A stretch of 64,000 nt of DNA from Helicobacter sp. GTDB lineage: Bacteria; Campylobacterota; Campylobacteria; Campylobacterales; Helicobacteraceae. The notes under the pieces are model-generated. The model had not been told where the DNA came from. It saw nothing but the letters and a program-made list of their open reading frames with translations, and searched no databases. Made by a program: the position numbers and the translations under genes. The stretch is from contig JAFLSC010000004.1 in assembly GCA_022511145.1 (NCBI GenBank), positions 1 through 64,000 of the forward strand, read 5' to 3'. Positions 18,418 to 27,991 of this stretch are shown piece after piece; position 1 is the stretch's first letter; every line of letters starts with the position of its first letter.

Positions 18418-19170
18418 ATGTTTTTAAAAAAGTTAATTGGTGTTGGGCTTTTTTGCTTGTTAGTAACCATTAATGCTAATGCAGAGAAAATTCAGGTTTT
18501 AGGAGCGGCATCGTTAAAATATGTGCTAGAGGAAATCAAAGTAGATTTTTTAAAAAATCGCCCACAAGATGAGATTGAAATCTCTTATATTTCAAGCGGA
18601 AAGGCATACGCACAAATCAAAAATGGCTCGCCCATTAGCCTTTTTGTCTCTGCTGATGTGTCTTATCCTGCAAAATTGTTTGAGGAAAAACTCGCCCCAC
18701 AAAAAGAAATCATCTATGCCAAAGGAAAATTAGTGCTTTGGAGCAATAACAAAGATTTTAAACTCGCTAAATTTGAGGATATTCTAAATCCCAAAATTCA
18801 GCATATCGCTATCCCTAATCCCAAAGTCGCTCCTTATGGGAGGGCAAGTATGGAAGCCTTGGAGAAAACAAAAATGCTCTCTAAAGTAGAAGCGAAATTT
18901 GTAACAGGAGAGAGTATCGCCCAAGCGACAACTTATGTAGAAAGTCAAAATGCTCAAGTAGGATTTAGTGCTCTTTCAATGTTGGGTGAAGGTGGGATTA
19001 ATACGCCCACAATGAGTTATGTTATCATTGATGAGACACTTTATTCCCCTATTGAACAAGCTTTGATTATCCCAAATTATGGGAAAGATTCTAAACTTGC
19101 CCGAGATTTTAAAGATTATATTTTAAGTGCTAAAAAAACATTCCTTAAATTTGGTTATAGCACGCAATGA
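18418..19170 (+). CDS. modA: Molybdate-binding periplasmic protein ModA
   Basis: ModA captures molybdate in the periplasm for the ModBC importer. A signal peptide (residues 1-22, ending NANAEKIQ) precedes the mature start VLGAASLKYVLEEIK, where the A-A-S-L motif contributes ligand contacts. ISYISSGKAYAQIKNGSPIS and VAPYGRASMEALEKTK are further family signatures. Length is 250 residues, normal. An AAAAGGAG ribosome site precedes the ATG. The stop codon overlaps the start of the mop protein gene by 4 bases, giving translational coupling. Tungstate binding is possible but cannot be distinguished. Confidence 0.93.
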   Translation: MFLKKLIGVGLFCLLVTINANAEKIQVLGAASLKYVLEEIKVDFLKNRPQDEIEISYISSGKAYAQIKNGSPISLFVSADVSYPAKLFEEKLAPQKEIIYAKGKLVLWSNNKDFKLAKFEDILNPKIQHIAIPNPKVAPYGRASMEALEKTKMLSKVEAKFVTGESIAQATTYVESQNAQVGFSALSMLGEGGINTPTMSYVIIDETLYSPIEQALIIPNYGKDSKLARDFKDYILSAKKTFLKFGYSTQ

Positions 19171-19565
19171 ACCAACTCACAGGAATCTTGCAAAGCTTTG
19201 AATCTCAAGGTGAGATTATAAGACTTGAAGTTTTATGCCAAAAAGAAACGCTTTATTTGCTTTTGCTAGAGGAAAAAGAAAACATTACTCCTCTTTTGCA
19301 AAAGCCTATTACTTTAGGATTTAAAGAAAATAATGTGATTTTAGGATTCAATCTTAGAGGTCCTAGAAATTGCTTTTGTGGGCATATCAAAAAGATTCAA
19401 AGTGATAAACTTTTCTCACATATTACTTTGTGGTGTGAGGATTTAGGAGTTATAATTGCCGCTTTGGTGTTTAGGGATTTTGCAAGCACACTAAAAATAG
19501 GCGATAGACTAGAATGGTGTGTTTTAGAGAGTGAAATAATGCTACTCCCCCAAAACAGCAGTTAG
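19167..19565 (+). CDS. Stand-alone di-mop (TOBE-like) molybdate-binding protein
   Basis: This 132-residue cytoplasmic protein has no helix-turn-helix and consists of two divergent repeats of about 65 residues that resemble mop/TOBE domains. Each ends in a KENNVILGFNLRG- or LESEIMLL-like strand comparable to the ends of the ModE mop domains. Such molbindin-like proteins store molybdate or buffer its level. It sits between modA and modB and its start overlaps the modA stop, so it is a co-expressed component of the uptake system. Family assignment rests on weak repeat similarity and context. It is unlikely to bind DNA. Confidence 0.65.
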   Translation: MNQLTGILQSFESQGEIIRLEVLCQKETLYLLLLEEKENITPLLQKPITLGFKENNVILGFNLRGPRNCFCGHIKKIQSDKLFSHITLWCEDLGVIIAALVFRDFASTLKIGDRLEWCVLESEIMLLPQNSS

Positions 19566-19627
19566 CAAGATGAAAGTAACAAAAAATAAGACTAAAAAAT
19601 CTTAATAAGGAATCAAGGCGGGAAAAT

Positions 19628-20284
19628 ATGGAATTTTTAGAAACAATGTTTTTAACATTCAAAGTGGCTTTACTCACAACTTTTATTCTGCTTTGTATTG
19701 GGATTCCTTTGGGGTATTTTCTTGCTTTTTATCAAAATCGCTTTACTCCCTTTTTGGAAACACTTGTTTCAATGCCTTTGGTTTTGCCGCCTAGTGTTTT
19801 GGGATTTTATCTCCTTGTTGCTTTTAGTCCTAATAATTTTTTTGGGGCATTTTTGCTTGAGATTTTTCATCTCAAACTTGTTTTTAGTTTTGAGGGGTTA
19901 GTTGTGGCTTCAGTGATTTTTAGTTTGCCTTTTATGGTAAAGCCTATTCAGACGGGTTTTTTAAACCTCCCTAAATCACTTTTTGAAGCGGCTTTGATTT
20001 TAGGAAAAAGTCCATTAGTGATTCTTTTGAGGGTGCTTTTGCCTAATATCTCACGTTCAATCCTTAGCGGAATTGTGATTACTTTTGCTCACACGATTGG
20101 TGAATTTGGTGTGGTAATGATGATTGGGGGAAGCATTAAAGGGGAAACAAGAGTGGCGAGCATTGCGATTTATGATGAGGTGGAATCCCTTAATTATACC
20201 TTAGCACATCAATATGCCTTGAGTCTCTTTTTGATTACTTTTGTGATTTTGTGGATTACTTTTTATTTAGAAAAGAAAATTTGA
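19628..20284 (+). CDS. modB: Molybdate ABC transporter permease ModB
   Basis: ModB is the inner-membrane channel of the molybdate importer. The 218-residue protein has about five hydrophobic helices and the family motif MPLVLPPSVLGFYLL near residue 50. The cytoplasmic EAA loop reads EAALILGKSPLVILLRVLLP, where it docks ModC. AHTIGEFGVVMMIGG is the conserved ModB segment after it. It starts at ATG 19628 after an AATCAAGGCGGG stretch. Its TGA overlaps the modC ATG (ATGA at 20283). Confidence 0.93.
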   Translation: MEFLETMFLTFKVALLTTFILLCIGIPLGYFLAFYQNRFTPFLETLVSMPLVLPPSVLGFYLLVAFSPNNFFGAFLLEIFHLKLVFSFEGLVVASVIFSLPFMVKPIQTGFLNLPKSLFEAALILGKSPLVILLRVLLPNISRSILSGIVITFAHTIGEFGVVMMIGGSIKGETRVASIAIYDEVESLNYTLAHQYALSLFLITFVILWITFYLEKKI

Positions 20285-21174
20285 TGATTGAGCTTAAATT
20301 CCAAAAAACACTCCACAGCACTAATAAAGGTAAGCTGGATTTAGAAGTGGATTGCAAACTTAATCTTAAAGAATTCGTTGCCCTTTTTGGTAAAAGTGGT
20401 TCAGGAAAAACAACGATTCTTAGGATTTTGTCGGGGCTTAGTTCGCCTGATTGTGGATTGATTAAATTTAACAATCAAGTTTGGTTTGACTCAAGCAAAA
20501 AGATTAATCTTCCTCCACAAAAACGCAAGATTGGCTTTGTTTTTCAAGATTATGCCCTTTTTCCTCATATGAGCGTGGAGCAAAATCTCCTCTTTGCCTT
20601 ACCCAAAGGGGAGGATAAAAAAAGAGTTTATGAGCTTTTAGAACTTGCTGAACTCTCAAATCTAAGGGATAAAAAGCCTAATTTTTTAAGTGGCGGGCAG
20701 CAACAAAGAGTAGCTCTAATGCGTGCTTTAGTGCAAAATCCACAATTACTTTTGCTTGATGAGCCTTTGTCGGCTTTGGATTTGTCAATGCGACAAAAAC
20801 TCCAAAAGGAACTTCTTAAAATTCATCATCATTTCAATTTAAGCACTATTCTTGTCAGTCATAGTTTTAGTGAAGTGTTTGCCCTAGCTAATTATGTTTT
20901 ACACCTTAAAAATGGTAAGATTGATAGACAAGGTAGCCCTCAAGAGGTTTTTTTAAATCAGCTTCCTAGTGGAAAATTCCGCCAAAGTGGAGAGATTTTA
21001 AATATCAGTGAAAATGGGATAATGAGGATTTTAAGTGTTTTGGTGGGAAATGAAATCATCAAAGTAACACTCTCTTGCAAAGAAGCACAATCTTTAAGTG
21101 TAGGAGATTTTGTGGTGGTCTCCTCTAAAGCGTGGAATCCGATTGTAACTCAATTTCATTTTGAGGATTTTTAG
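20284..21174 (+). CDS. modC: Molybdate ABC transporter ATP-binding protein ModC
   Basis: ModC powers molybdate import by ATP hydrolysis. It contains Walker A GKSGSGKTT (near residue 38), Q-loop FVFQDYALFPHM, signature LSGGQQQRVALMRAL, Walker B LLLLDEPLSALD and the switch histidine in VSHSFSEV. A C-terminal TOBE/mop segment follows (from about residue 230, GEILNISENGIMRILSVLVG), typical of ModC and able to sense molybdate. I place the start at ATG 20284, which overlaps the modB stop; an in-frame ATG at 20251 inside modB is less likely. Length is 296 residues. Confidence 0.93.
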   Translation: MIELKFQKTLHSTNKGKLDLEVDCKLNLKEFVALFGKSGSGKTTILRILSGLSSPDCGLIKFNNQVWFDSSKKINLPPQKRKIGFVFQDYALFPHMSVEQNLLFALPKGEDKKRVYELLELAELSNLRDKKPNFLSGGQQQRVALMRALVQNPQLLLLDEPLSALDLSMRQKLQKELLKIHHHFNLSTILVSHSFSEVFALANYVLHLKNGKIDRQGSPQEVFLNQLPSGKFRQSGEILNISENGIMRILSVLVGNEIIKVTLSCKEAQSLSVGDFVVVSSKAWNPIVTQFHFEDF

Positions 21175-21677
21175 TCTTGGCAATAGTTTTTAAGGATTCG
21201 CCATTCTTGCAATAACTTTTCTAAATCATATTTTGCGTTAGCTGGACTGCTTGAAGGGAGCGTGAATGCAGGGATTTTGAGAAAAGCAAAGTGTTTTTGA
21301 TAGAGTTTAGCAGCTTTTTGTCCATTAAGAAAAATTGCTCTAATAGCAGGAGATTGATTTAAAATCTCATCAATAGGATTGGGTGTTATGATTTTGAGTT
21401 TTGTATCACTTGAACCCTCAATCTCGCAAGTTGCCACAACATCATAAAGAGCAATTTTGTGCAAAAGGAGAAAATCCCTTTTTTGTGAATTAGAAGCTTT
21501 TGTAAGGGGGATTTTAAGAGGAGTTTTAAAAAGTTGCTCTAAAATCTTCCAAAAGCGATTTTGAGGGTGGCTATAATAAAATTCCCTTTGGCGTGAAATC
21601 ACAGAGGGAAAAGAACCTAAAATCAAGATTTGGGATTCTAAATTATGGATAGGTAAAAAAGTGTGATTTTGCAGCAT
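21171..21677 (-). CDS. DNA-deoxyinosine glycosylase (uracil-DNA glycosylase superfamily)
   Basis: This is a DNA repair enzyme expected to excise deaminated purines (hypoxanthine) or uracil from DNA. The motifs fit the family-6 UDG/HDG group: LILGSFPSVISRQREFYYSHPQNRFW at residues 19-44 holds the first active-site motif and the FYY-HPxNRFW segment, and PAFTLPSSSPANA near residue 138 is the second motif that intercalates into DNA. Length 168 is typical. It converges on modC with a 4-base overlap of stop regions. The exact damaged base is inferred from family. Confidence 0.85.
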   Translation of the reverse strand: MLQNHTFLPIHNLESQILILGSFPSVISRQREFYYSHPQNRFWKILEQLFKTPLKIPLTKASNSQKRDFLLLHKIALYDVVATCEIEGSSDTKLKIITPNPIDEILNQSPAIRAIFLNGQKAAKLYQKHFAFLKIPAFTLPSSSPANAKYDLEKLLQEWRILKNYCQD

Positions 21678-21767
21678 AAAAAACCTCTTTATTAAATTTG
21701 CTAGAATTTACCTTTTATTTACTTACTTTATCATAAAATTACCAAAATCTTAAATAAGGGCAAAATA

Positions 21768-23561
21768 ATGTGTGGAATTGTCGGATATATTGGAGAGGCT
21801 GAAAAGAAATCTTTGCTCATTAACGGATTAAAAGAGCTAGAATATCGCGGGTATGATTCAGCCGGGATAGCCGTTTTGGCACAAGGGGAATTGCGAACTT
21901 TTAAAGCCGTGGGAAAATTAGAGAATTTAGAGCGAAAATGTGAGGGATTTAAATCAAGCGGATTTGGTGTTGGGATAGGGCATACGCGTTGGGCAACTCA
22001 CGGAAAACCCACAGAAGTCAATGCTCACCCCCATTTAGGAGTATTTAGCAATGTCGTGCATAATGGGATTATTGAAAACTATCAAAGCCTTAAGGAAGCA
22101 TTGCAAAAGGAAGGAAAGCAGTTTCTCTCACAAACAGATACGGAAGTGATTGTGCATCTTTTTGAATCTCTTTTGGAAAAAAGTAAAACACCCCTAGAAG
22201 CCTTTAGTAAAATGGTAAAAAAACTCAAAGGGGCTTATGCGATTTTGCTTATTACGCAAGATTCACACGATAAAATTTATTATGCTAAAAATGGCTCACC
22301 TTTAATTATCGCCAAAGGCAAGGAGGGGATTTATTTCGCCTCTAGCGATGCTCCTTTAATAGGCTTAGCTGATGAAGTAAGCTATCTTGATGATGGGGAT
22401 TTTGGGGTAATGGACGCTAAAAGTTTTGACAAGCTTAAAAGCATTAAAAAACTAAGTGGCAATAAATCTTCCGCCCAAAAAGATGGATTTCATTATTTTA
22501 TGGAAAAAGAAATCTATGAACAACATAAGGTTTTGCTTGAAACAATGATGGGTAGAGTGAGTGAAGAGGGCTTTATTTTAGAAGAATTAGCAAGATTAAG
22601 TAAAGATTTAAAAGGGATTTTGGGTATCACACTTTGTGCTTGTGGGACAAGCTATCATTCAGCATTAGCGGGGAGTTATTTGCTTGAGCGGATTGCAAAA
22701 ATCAAAACCAAAGTGGAAATTGCAAGTGAGTTTCGCTATAAAGAGCCTATTTTAAATCGCGAGGAACTCTTTATTGTCATTTCCCAAAGTGGCGAGACAG
22801 CCGATACTTTGGAGGCTTTAAAGCTCGCTAAAGCACAAAAGCTTAAAACCCTCTGTATTTGCAATGTGGATAATAGCAGTATTGTTAGAGAAAGCGATGC
22901 GTGCTTATTGACGCGTGCGGGGATAGAAAAGGGAGTGGCAAGCACCAAGGCGTTTGCAACGCAAGTAATGGTATTGTGGATTCTTGCTTGTTATTTGGCA
23001 CAAAATAAAAAGCTCATCACCAAACTTGAAGGTAAAAAAATCGCTAAAGAAATGCTAGGGGCAGCCAAACTCACGCAAGTGAATGAAAAAACTCACGAAA
23101 GGATTAAAAGGCTTTCTCGCCGTTATTTACACGGACACGGATTTTTCTTTATCGGAAGAGATATTTTCTATCCTTTAGCCCTAGAGGGTGCATTAAAACT
23201 TAAAGAAATTAGTTACCTTCACGCAGAAGGGTATCCTAGTGGGGAGATGAAGCACGGACCTATTGCTTTGGCGGATACAGGATTGTTTTGTGTGGCTTTA
23301 ATGCCTAAGAATCTTTTGTATGAAAAAATTAAAAGTAATGTGGAGGAGCTAAGTGCTCGTGATGCGATGATTTGTGCGGTAAGTTCAGAATATTATGAGG
23401 GTTGTGATGATTGGATTAAAATCTCACCAAGCCAAAGCTATATGGAGGAATTTTTTGCAATGATGGTGGCTTTGCAGATTTTTGCCCTAGAGGTTGCTTT
23501 GCGATTAGGTAATGATGTGGATATGCCTAGAAATCTTGCTAAAAGCGTAACGGTGGAGTAA
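21768..23561 (+). CDS. glmS: Glutamine-fructose-6-phosphate aminotransferase
   Basis: GlmS makes glucosamine-6-phosphate, the entry point for peptidoglycan and lipopolysaccharide amino sugars. Cys2 (MCGIVGYIGEAEKK) is the N-terminal nucleophile of the glutaminase domain, with GIGHTRWATHG and HPH downstream. Two SIS isomerase domains follow, recognisable by CGTSYHSALAGSYLLE, SQSGETADTLEAL, EISYLHAEGYPSGEMKHGP and the terminal NLAKSVTVE. At 597 residues it is full length. No GlmS ribozyme-like leader is visible in the short upstream region. Confidence 0.96.
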   Translation: MCGIVGYIGEAEKKSLLINGLKELEYRGYDSAGIAVLAQGELRTFKAVGKLENLERKCEGFKSSGFGVGIGHTRWATHGKPTEVNAHPHLGVFSNVVHNGIIENYQSLKEALQKEGKQFLSQTDTEVIVHLFESLLEKSKTPLEAFSKMVKKLKGAYAILLITQDSHDKIYYAKNGSPLIIAKGKEGIYFASSDAPLIGLADEVSYLDDGDFGVMDAKSFDKLKSIKKLSGNKSSAQKDGFHYFMEKEIYEQHKVLLETMMGRVSEEGFILEELARLSKDLKGILGITLCACGTSYHSALAGSYLLERIAKIKTKVEIASEFRYKEPILNREELFIVISQSGETADTLEALKLAKAQKLKTLCICNVDNSSIVRESDACLLTRAGIEKGVASTKAFATQVMVLWILACYLAQNKKLITKLEGKKIAKEMLGAAKLTQVNEKTHERIKRLSRRYLHGHGFFFIGRDIFYPLALEGALKLKEISYLHAEGYPSGEMKHGPIALADTGLFCVALMPKNLLYEKIKSNVEELSARDAMICAVSSEYYEGCDDWIKISPSQSYMEEFFAMMVALQIFALEVALRLGNDVDMPRNLAKSVTVE

Positions 23562-23565
23562 TTAG

Positions 23566-23617
23566 ATTGCTTTGTTATTGCATTCCTTGTAATGACGCTA
23601 GAATTTTCGTAGCAATC
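23566..23617. repeat. Dispersed palindromic repeat (short type plus a long-type half)
   Basis: ATTGC at 23566 and GTAAT at 23589 bound a short-type hairpin, followed by GAATTTTCGTAGCAAT, a half copy of the long type. Another half, CTCGCAATGAC, is at 23674-23684. All lie in the gap between glmS and ftsZ. Confidence 0.65.
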
Positions 23618-23756
23618 TTTAAGGAATCATTTAACTATAAACCTTTTTTGGTTTGTTTGAGATTCAACAAAGTCTCGCAATGACTGCGGGGTGCAATAAT
23701 ACACAAAGTGGATTGCTTTTATTATTCCTTGCAAGGAGGTAATTTAAGGAAACTGC

Positions 23757-23774
23757 AAGAGGCTAAAGCCTCTT
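23757..23774. terminator. Possible bidirectional terminator between glmS and ftsZ
   Basis: A compact stem AAGAGGCT-AA-AGCCTCTT lies 29 bases beyond the ftsZ stop and 196 beyond glmS. U-runs are short on both sides, so its efficiency is uncertain. Confidence 0.45.
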
Positions 23775-23802
23775 TGGGAGGAGTAAAAATTTTTAAGAAA
23801 TT

Positions 23803-24978
23803 CTAATCCATTTGGTGTCTAAGGTAAGAGGGAATATCCAAAATCTCTTCATTAGTAAAATCGCCCCCACTGATTTTTTTACGAGCAGTAAGCGTATCTT
23901 GCTGATTGATTTTTTGGCTCATATCCTTAGGATTAACAAGCTTCAAAACAGAGCTATCATTTTCTTGGGTTGTGCTGTTAGAACTTGGAGCGACTTCTTT
24001 TTCAAATCCTGTGGCAACAATGGTAATTCTCACTTTGTCTTTCTCAACTGAAGCATCGGTGGTTGTTCCAAAAATAATATCCGCATTTTCATCTGCATTA
24101 TTTTCTACAATCTCCATTGCACTTGTAACTTCTTGGAGAGGATAGTCTGGATTCATATAAAAATGGACAAGCACACCCTTAGCCCCATTAATTGACATAT
24201 TATCAAACAAAGGGGATTCAATCGCCATTTTGATAGCTTCTCTTGCTGCATCTGTCCCGCTAGATTCGCCAATCCCCATAAGAGCAAGTCCTTTGTAGTT
24301 CATTACGGTTTCCACATCGGCAAAATCCACATTAATATCATCAGCCCCGTGTGATAAAATAACCCCACTCATACCATTAACAGCCCGCACCAACACATCA
24401 TCAACAATACGATAGCTGTCCTTGATACCCAAATTTCTGTCAATAATAGAAAGGAGTTTTTCATTAGGAATAACAACAATAGAATCACTCTCACTTTTTA
24501 ATTCTTTGTAACCTGCTTCAGCGAGTTGGGTTCTTTTCTTGCCTTCCACTTTAAAAGGCTTAGTAACAATCGATACGGTTAATGCCCCTGTTTCTTTAGC
24601 GGCTTTAGCGATAATAGGAGCTGCTCCTGTGCCTGTTCCACCGCCTAAGCCCGCAGAGATAAAGACTATATCTGCTCCTTCTAAAAAATCTTTGATTTTT
24701 TCATAACTCTCTAGGGCGGCGTCTTTTCCAATTTGGGGCTTCATTCCTGCACCTAAGCCCTTAGTGAGTTTTTCACCAAGTTGTATTCTTGTTTCTGCTT
24801 TTGAAGTGCTTAGAGCTTGTGCATCGGTATTGGCAACAGCTAATTCAATCCCTTTCCAAGTCCCTGTATTGATAAGGTGGCTAATCATATTGCTTCCGCC
24901 ACCTCCAACGCCAATGACTTTTATTTTTGCTCCAAATGTATTTGGATTTACTTCTTGAACTTCAATCATCTTTTCCAC
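23803..24978 (-). CDS. ftsZ: Cell division GTPase FtsZ
   Basis: FtsZ polymerises into the cytokinetic ring at mid-cell. The tubulin signature GGGTGTGAAP, the N-terminal GVGGGGSNMISHLI nucleotide loop, the synergy-loop segment NVDFADVETVMNYKGLALMG and the C-terminal conserved peptide (EEILDIPSYLRHQMD) that binds FtsA are all present. The protein is 391 residues. It follows ftsA with a 12-base gap and uses a GGAG-type ribosome site. The order ppiD-ftsA-ftsZ is as in H. pylori. Confidence 0.97.
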   Translation of the reverse strand: MEKMIEVQEVNPNTFGAKIKVIGVGGGGSNMISHLINTGTWKGIELAVANTDAQALSTSKAETRIQLGEKLTKGLGAGMKPQIGKDAALESYEKIKDFLEGADIVFISAGLGGGTGTGAAPIIAKAAKETGALTVSIVTKPFKVEGKKRTQLAEAGYKELKSESDSIVVIPNEKLLSIIDRNLGIKDSYRIVDDVLVRAVNGMSGVILSHGADDINVDFADVETVMNYKGLALMGIGESSGTDAAREAIKMAIESPLFDNMSINGAKGVLVHFYMNPDYPLQEVTSAMEIVENNADENADIIFGTTTDASVEKDKVRITIVATGFEKEVAPSSNSTTQENDSSVLKLVNPKDMSQKINQQDTLTARKKISGGDFTNEEILDIPSYLRHQMD

Positions 24979-24990
24979 TCCTTCCTCAAA

Positions 24991-26445
24991 TTAAAACATT
25001 TGTGTTAATTTTCTCCAAAATTTTACAACCGCATTCGCCTCTTTTGTTTCTTCGGGGTGAATTTTTTTAATCTTTGTAATGTCAGACAAATCCTGCTTTA
25101 TATCAGCGGCACTTTTAGGCACACTATTGACAGGTTCCGTGTTAGTGATAGCTTTCTCTTGCAAAGGGTTCATTTGGGCAGCCGCTTTGCTTAAAGGAGA
25201 GACAACATCACTGCTTAGTTTTTCACTGCGGAAACGAATATTTTTTTCTGAATCAACCTCATAGTTGGTAAATTTTCCTGACGCATAAAGGATAAGACCA
25301 ATAGCAGTAGAACATTCTGGGCATTTCAAATCATTAAAAATACCATTGAGTTCTGTGGGTTTTGCTATTCTCACAGGCATAGCAAAAATCGCAGAGGCTA
25401 ACTCGCGAATCCCTTCAAGCTTTGTCATTCCTCCTGTTAGGACAATTCCGCTTCCTAGCTGGTCTTTAAGATTGCTTTGCTCTAAAGATTTAGCAAGAAT
25501 CATCAAGGTTTCTTCAACACGCATATAGATGATTTTATAGACTACTTCCAAAGGAACTTGTTTTTTGGTATTTTCCTCTCCCCCAATGCTTGGGATTTCA
25601 ATCAAATCTTTGAGAGCTTCAGAATCTTTATTAAGGTTTCCGTATTGGATTTTGACTTGTTCGGCGATATTGGGAGGCGTGTAAAGTCCCATTGCCAAAT
25701 CATTAGTAATATGATTAGAACCTACTCCCAAAAAGTCATTGTAACGCAAAGAATTTCCGATATGAATCATCAATTCACAAGTACTACCGCCCATATCAAT
25801 ACACGCTACACCTAGTTCTTTTTCCGCTTCACTTAAAACAGCAATCGAAGAAGCATAGGAGCTAAGGACAATATTGCTAATTTCTACACCTGCGGATTTA
25901 ATGGCTTTTTTGAGATTGCCTAAACTAGATTTTTGTGTAGTGATAATCCTCACAAAAACTTCTAGCCGACTGCCTGACATCTCCATAGGGTCATCAATAA
26001 AATCTTGGTCATCAAGCTTGAATTTATAGGGCAAAATATGAATCACTTCATATTCATTAGGGATTGAAGCATTATAGAGAGCGGTTTGAATCACGCGATT
26101 AATTTCTTTTAGCCCTATTTCATTATTAGGGACGTGGAGAATTCCTGAACTATCCGTGCTTTTTGTGTAAGCTCCCGAGATGGAAACAACCGCTTTATTG
26201 ATATTTGTCCCTGCAACTCGTCTCGCATCAGTAAGTGCGTTTTTGATTGCACGACTAGCTTGCTCGATATTGGTTACAGAACCTTTTTTTAATCCTTGCG
26301 ATTTGTGAAAACCTGTGCCTATAATATTTAAGATACCATCTTTTTGAGTGGCAATAATCGCAGAGATTTTTGTCGAACCAATATCAATGCCTAAAATGGT
26401 TTGCTCCAAATGAGTTCCTTTAAAGTTAGTGAAATCTGCTTCCAT
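24991..26445 (-). CDS. ftsA: Cell division protein FtsA
   Basis: FtsA is the actin-like protein that tethers FtsZ to the inner membrane. It has the phosphate-1 motif LGIDIGSTKISAIIA near residue 19, the phosphate-2 motif VACIDMGGSTCELMI, and the adenosine motif GIVLTGGMTKLEGI. The C-terminus VVKFWRKLTQMF is the amphipathic membrane-targeting helix. A poorly conserved linker of about 70 residues (roughly 400-470) precedes it. The protein has 484 residues. It sits 2 bases after the ppiD-like gene stop and just before ftsZ. Confidence 0.95.
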   Translation of the reverse strand: MEADFTNFKGTHLEQTILGIDIGSTKISAIIATQKDGILNIIGTGFHKSQGLKKGSVTNIEQASRAIKNALTDARRVAGTNINKAVVSISGAYTKSTDSSGILHVPNNEIGLKEINRVIQTALYNASIPNEYEVIHILPYKFKLDDQDFIDDPMEMSGSRLEVFVRIITTQKSSLGNLKKAIKSAGVEISNIVLSSYASSIAVLSEAEKELGVACIDMGGSTCELMIHIGNSLRYNDFLGVGSNHITNDLAMGLYTPPNIAEQVKIQYGNLNKDSEALKDLIEIPSIGGEENTKKQVPLEVVYKIIYMRVEETLMILAKSLEQSNLKDQLGSGIVLTGGMTKLEGIRELASAIFAMPVRIAKPTELNGIFNDLKCPECSTAIGLILYASGKFTNYEVDSEKNIRFRSEKLSSDVVSPLSKAAAQMNPLQEKAITNTEPVNSVPKSAADIKQDLSDITKIKKIHPEETKEANAVVKFWRKLTQMF

Positions 26446-26447
26446 AA

Positions 26448-27914
26448 TCAGAGTTTCTTTTCAATCAAATAAAAACTAGTCAAGTAATCCAAAAAGCTTT
26501 GTTCTGTTAAACGCGTTTTTATTTGAGTCCCATTTTGAATAAGAAAATCTAAATTTTTTGCAATTATATCAGATTTTTTCAGTCTTTGGTAAGAAATTTT
26601 GTATAAAATTGCCTTATTTGCAAGAATAATATAACCTAAAGATTCTTTTTGGCTAAAAAGTTGGCGGATAAAATCAGCGGATTCTTCCCTTGTTAAGCCC
26701 TGTATAGTGGCTTGTGTGTCGCGACTAACATAACCAAGATTCACACCCTCATTATTTTTAAAATCTTTGATTTGAGCTTTGGCATTTTCTTCGAGTTTTT
26801 TCATTTTTTCTAATTCAATATAATCGCGAGTCGCATCAGCCTTTGCTTCTTCATAAGTTTTAGGTTGGCTTGGGATAATTTTGATGATTTTTGCTGTAAT
26901 AAAACCCGCTTGTGTTTTAATGGGTTTGAGCGTTTCTTCTTCTTTGGCTTGACTTAGAGCATTAATAAAATCCATTCCGTATTGCTCATCAGATTCTAAA
27001 ATCTTTTGGGAGAGAGCTTTGGGATTTTCCCCTCTCCGCAAAGCAATATAATCTTTGAGGGCTTGTTTTTCTGCTTGAGCGTTTTTGTAAGATTCTATGA
27101 CTTTCTCTTTGGCTTTATCATAAGGGATTAACTGCCCATTAGCATCAAGGAATTGATTTTTAAAATCTTCATAATGTTTTTTGAGATTTTCTTCATCAAG
27201 GGGGATTTCATCAGGCAAAACCACAATGCTTTGAATCTCATAGCCGCGTTCAGTCTGATAAATATCTTGATTTTCCTGCCAATATTTTTGGATTGCCTCT
27301 TGAGTAGGGTTAAAGGAAATATCATCTTTATTAAGGATTTTAATATGGGTTAAATCCTCAATAAAATAGGCATTTTTAAGCAAGTCAATTTCAAGATTTG
27401 TTAGGGGCAAATCTAAGAGTTTGCCTAACTTTTGGAGCAACAGACTCTCTTTAATGTTTTCCTCAAAATCTTTGGGGCGGAGTTGATTTTCCTGTAAGAT
27501 TTGTTTGTAAATTTTTTCATCAAATTGCCCTTGATTAAGAAAAGGTTGCATTGTGCTAATTTCATTGACAATTTCTTCTTGAGAAACTCTTAATCCCAAA
27601 TCATAAGCATAATTAAGCATTAAGGTTTGGGCAATGAGATTGTTTAAAGCCTGCTCTTTTATCCCCATTTGTTCGGCTTGTTCTTGGTCGAGTGTGCCAC
27701 CAACAAGTTGATTGTAAATACCATAGAGGCGATTGTATTCGTATTGCATTTTTTGGAGGGGGATTTTTGTTTTTCCTACTATGGCTACGGCATTAGCATT
27801 CGAAGAGAAACTATAAGCTCCCCAACCTACAAATCCCGCTCCTACAAACGCAATCGTGCTAACCCAAATCGTGATGACAAGGTATTTTTTGTGTTTTTGC
27901 ATCCAACCAATCAT
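26448..27914 (-). CDS. Membrane-anchored peptidyl-prolyl isomerase-like chaperone (PpiD/SurA-N type)
   Basis: This is a periplasmic folding factor anchored by an N-terminal inner-membrane helix (about residues 11-33, YLVITIWVSTIAFVGAGFVG). A SurA-like N-terminal chaperone domain follows (about 40-160, with LNNLIAQTLMLNYAYDLGLR and VSQEEIVNEI), then a long central region. The parvulin domain is hard to see and may be degenerate. The 488-residue protein corresponds in position to H. pylori HP0977, upstream of ftsA. Clients are unknown; outer-membrane proteins are the usual inference. Confidence 0.82.
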   Translation of the reverse strand: MIGWMQKHKKYLVITIWVSTIAFVGAGFVGWGAYSFSSNANAVAIVGKTKIPLQKMQYEYNRLYGIYNQLVGGTLDQEQAEQMGIKEQALNNLIAQTLMLNYAYDLGLRVSQEEIVNEISTMQPFLNQGQFDEKIYKQILQENQLRPKDFEENIKESLLLQKLGKLLDLPLTNLEIDLLKNAYFIEDLTHIKILNKDDISFNPTQEAIQKYWQENQDIYQTERGYEIQSIVVLPDEIPLDEENLKKHYEDFKNQFLDANGQLIPYDKAKEKVIESYKNAQAEKQALKDYIALRRGENPKALSQKILESDEQYGMDFINALSQAKEEETLKPIKTQAGFITAKIIKIIPSQPKTYEEAKADATRDYIELEKMKKLEENAKAQIKDFKNNEGVNLGYVSRDTQATIQGLTREESADFIRQLFSQKESLGYIILANKAILYKISYQRLKKSDIIAKNLDFLIQNGTQIKTRLTEQSFLDYLTSFYLIEKKL

Positions 27915-27991
27915 TGCTAACCTCTTTGTTTCCTAAAATCGCTATGAGGGAATTTTAAACTAAAAACTTTAAGCTTTGCTAAAATCAAACT

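Noticed and set aside
24991..25815. Plus-strand open frames opposite ftsA and ftsZ
   Set aside because: They are antisense shadows of strongly conserved genes with no ribosome sites or homology.
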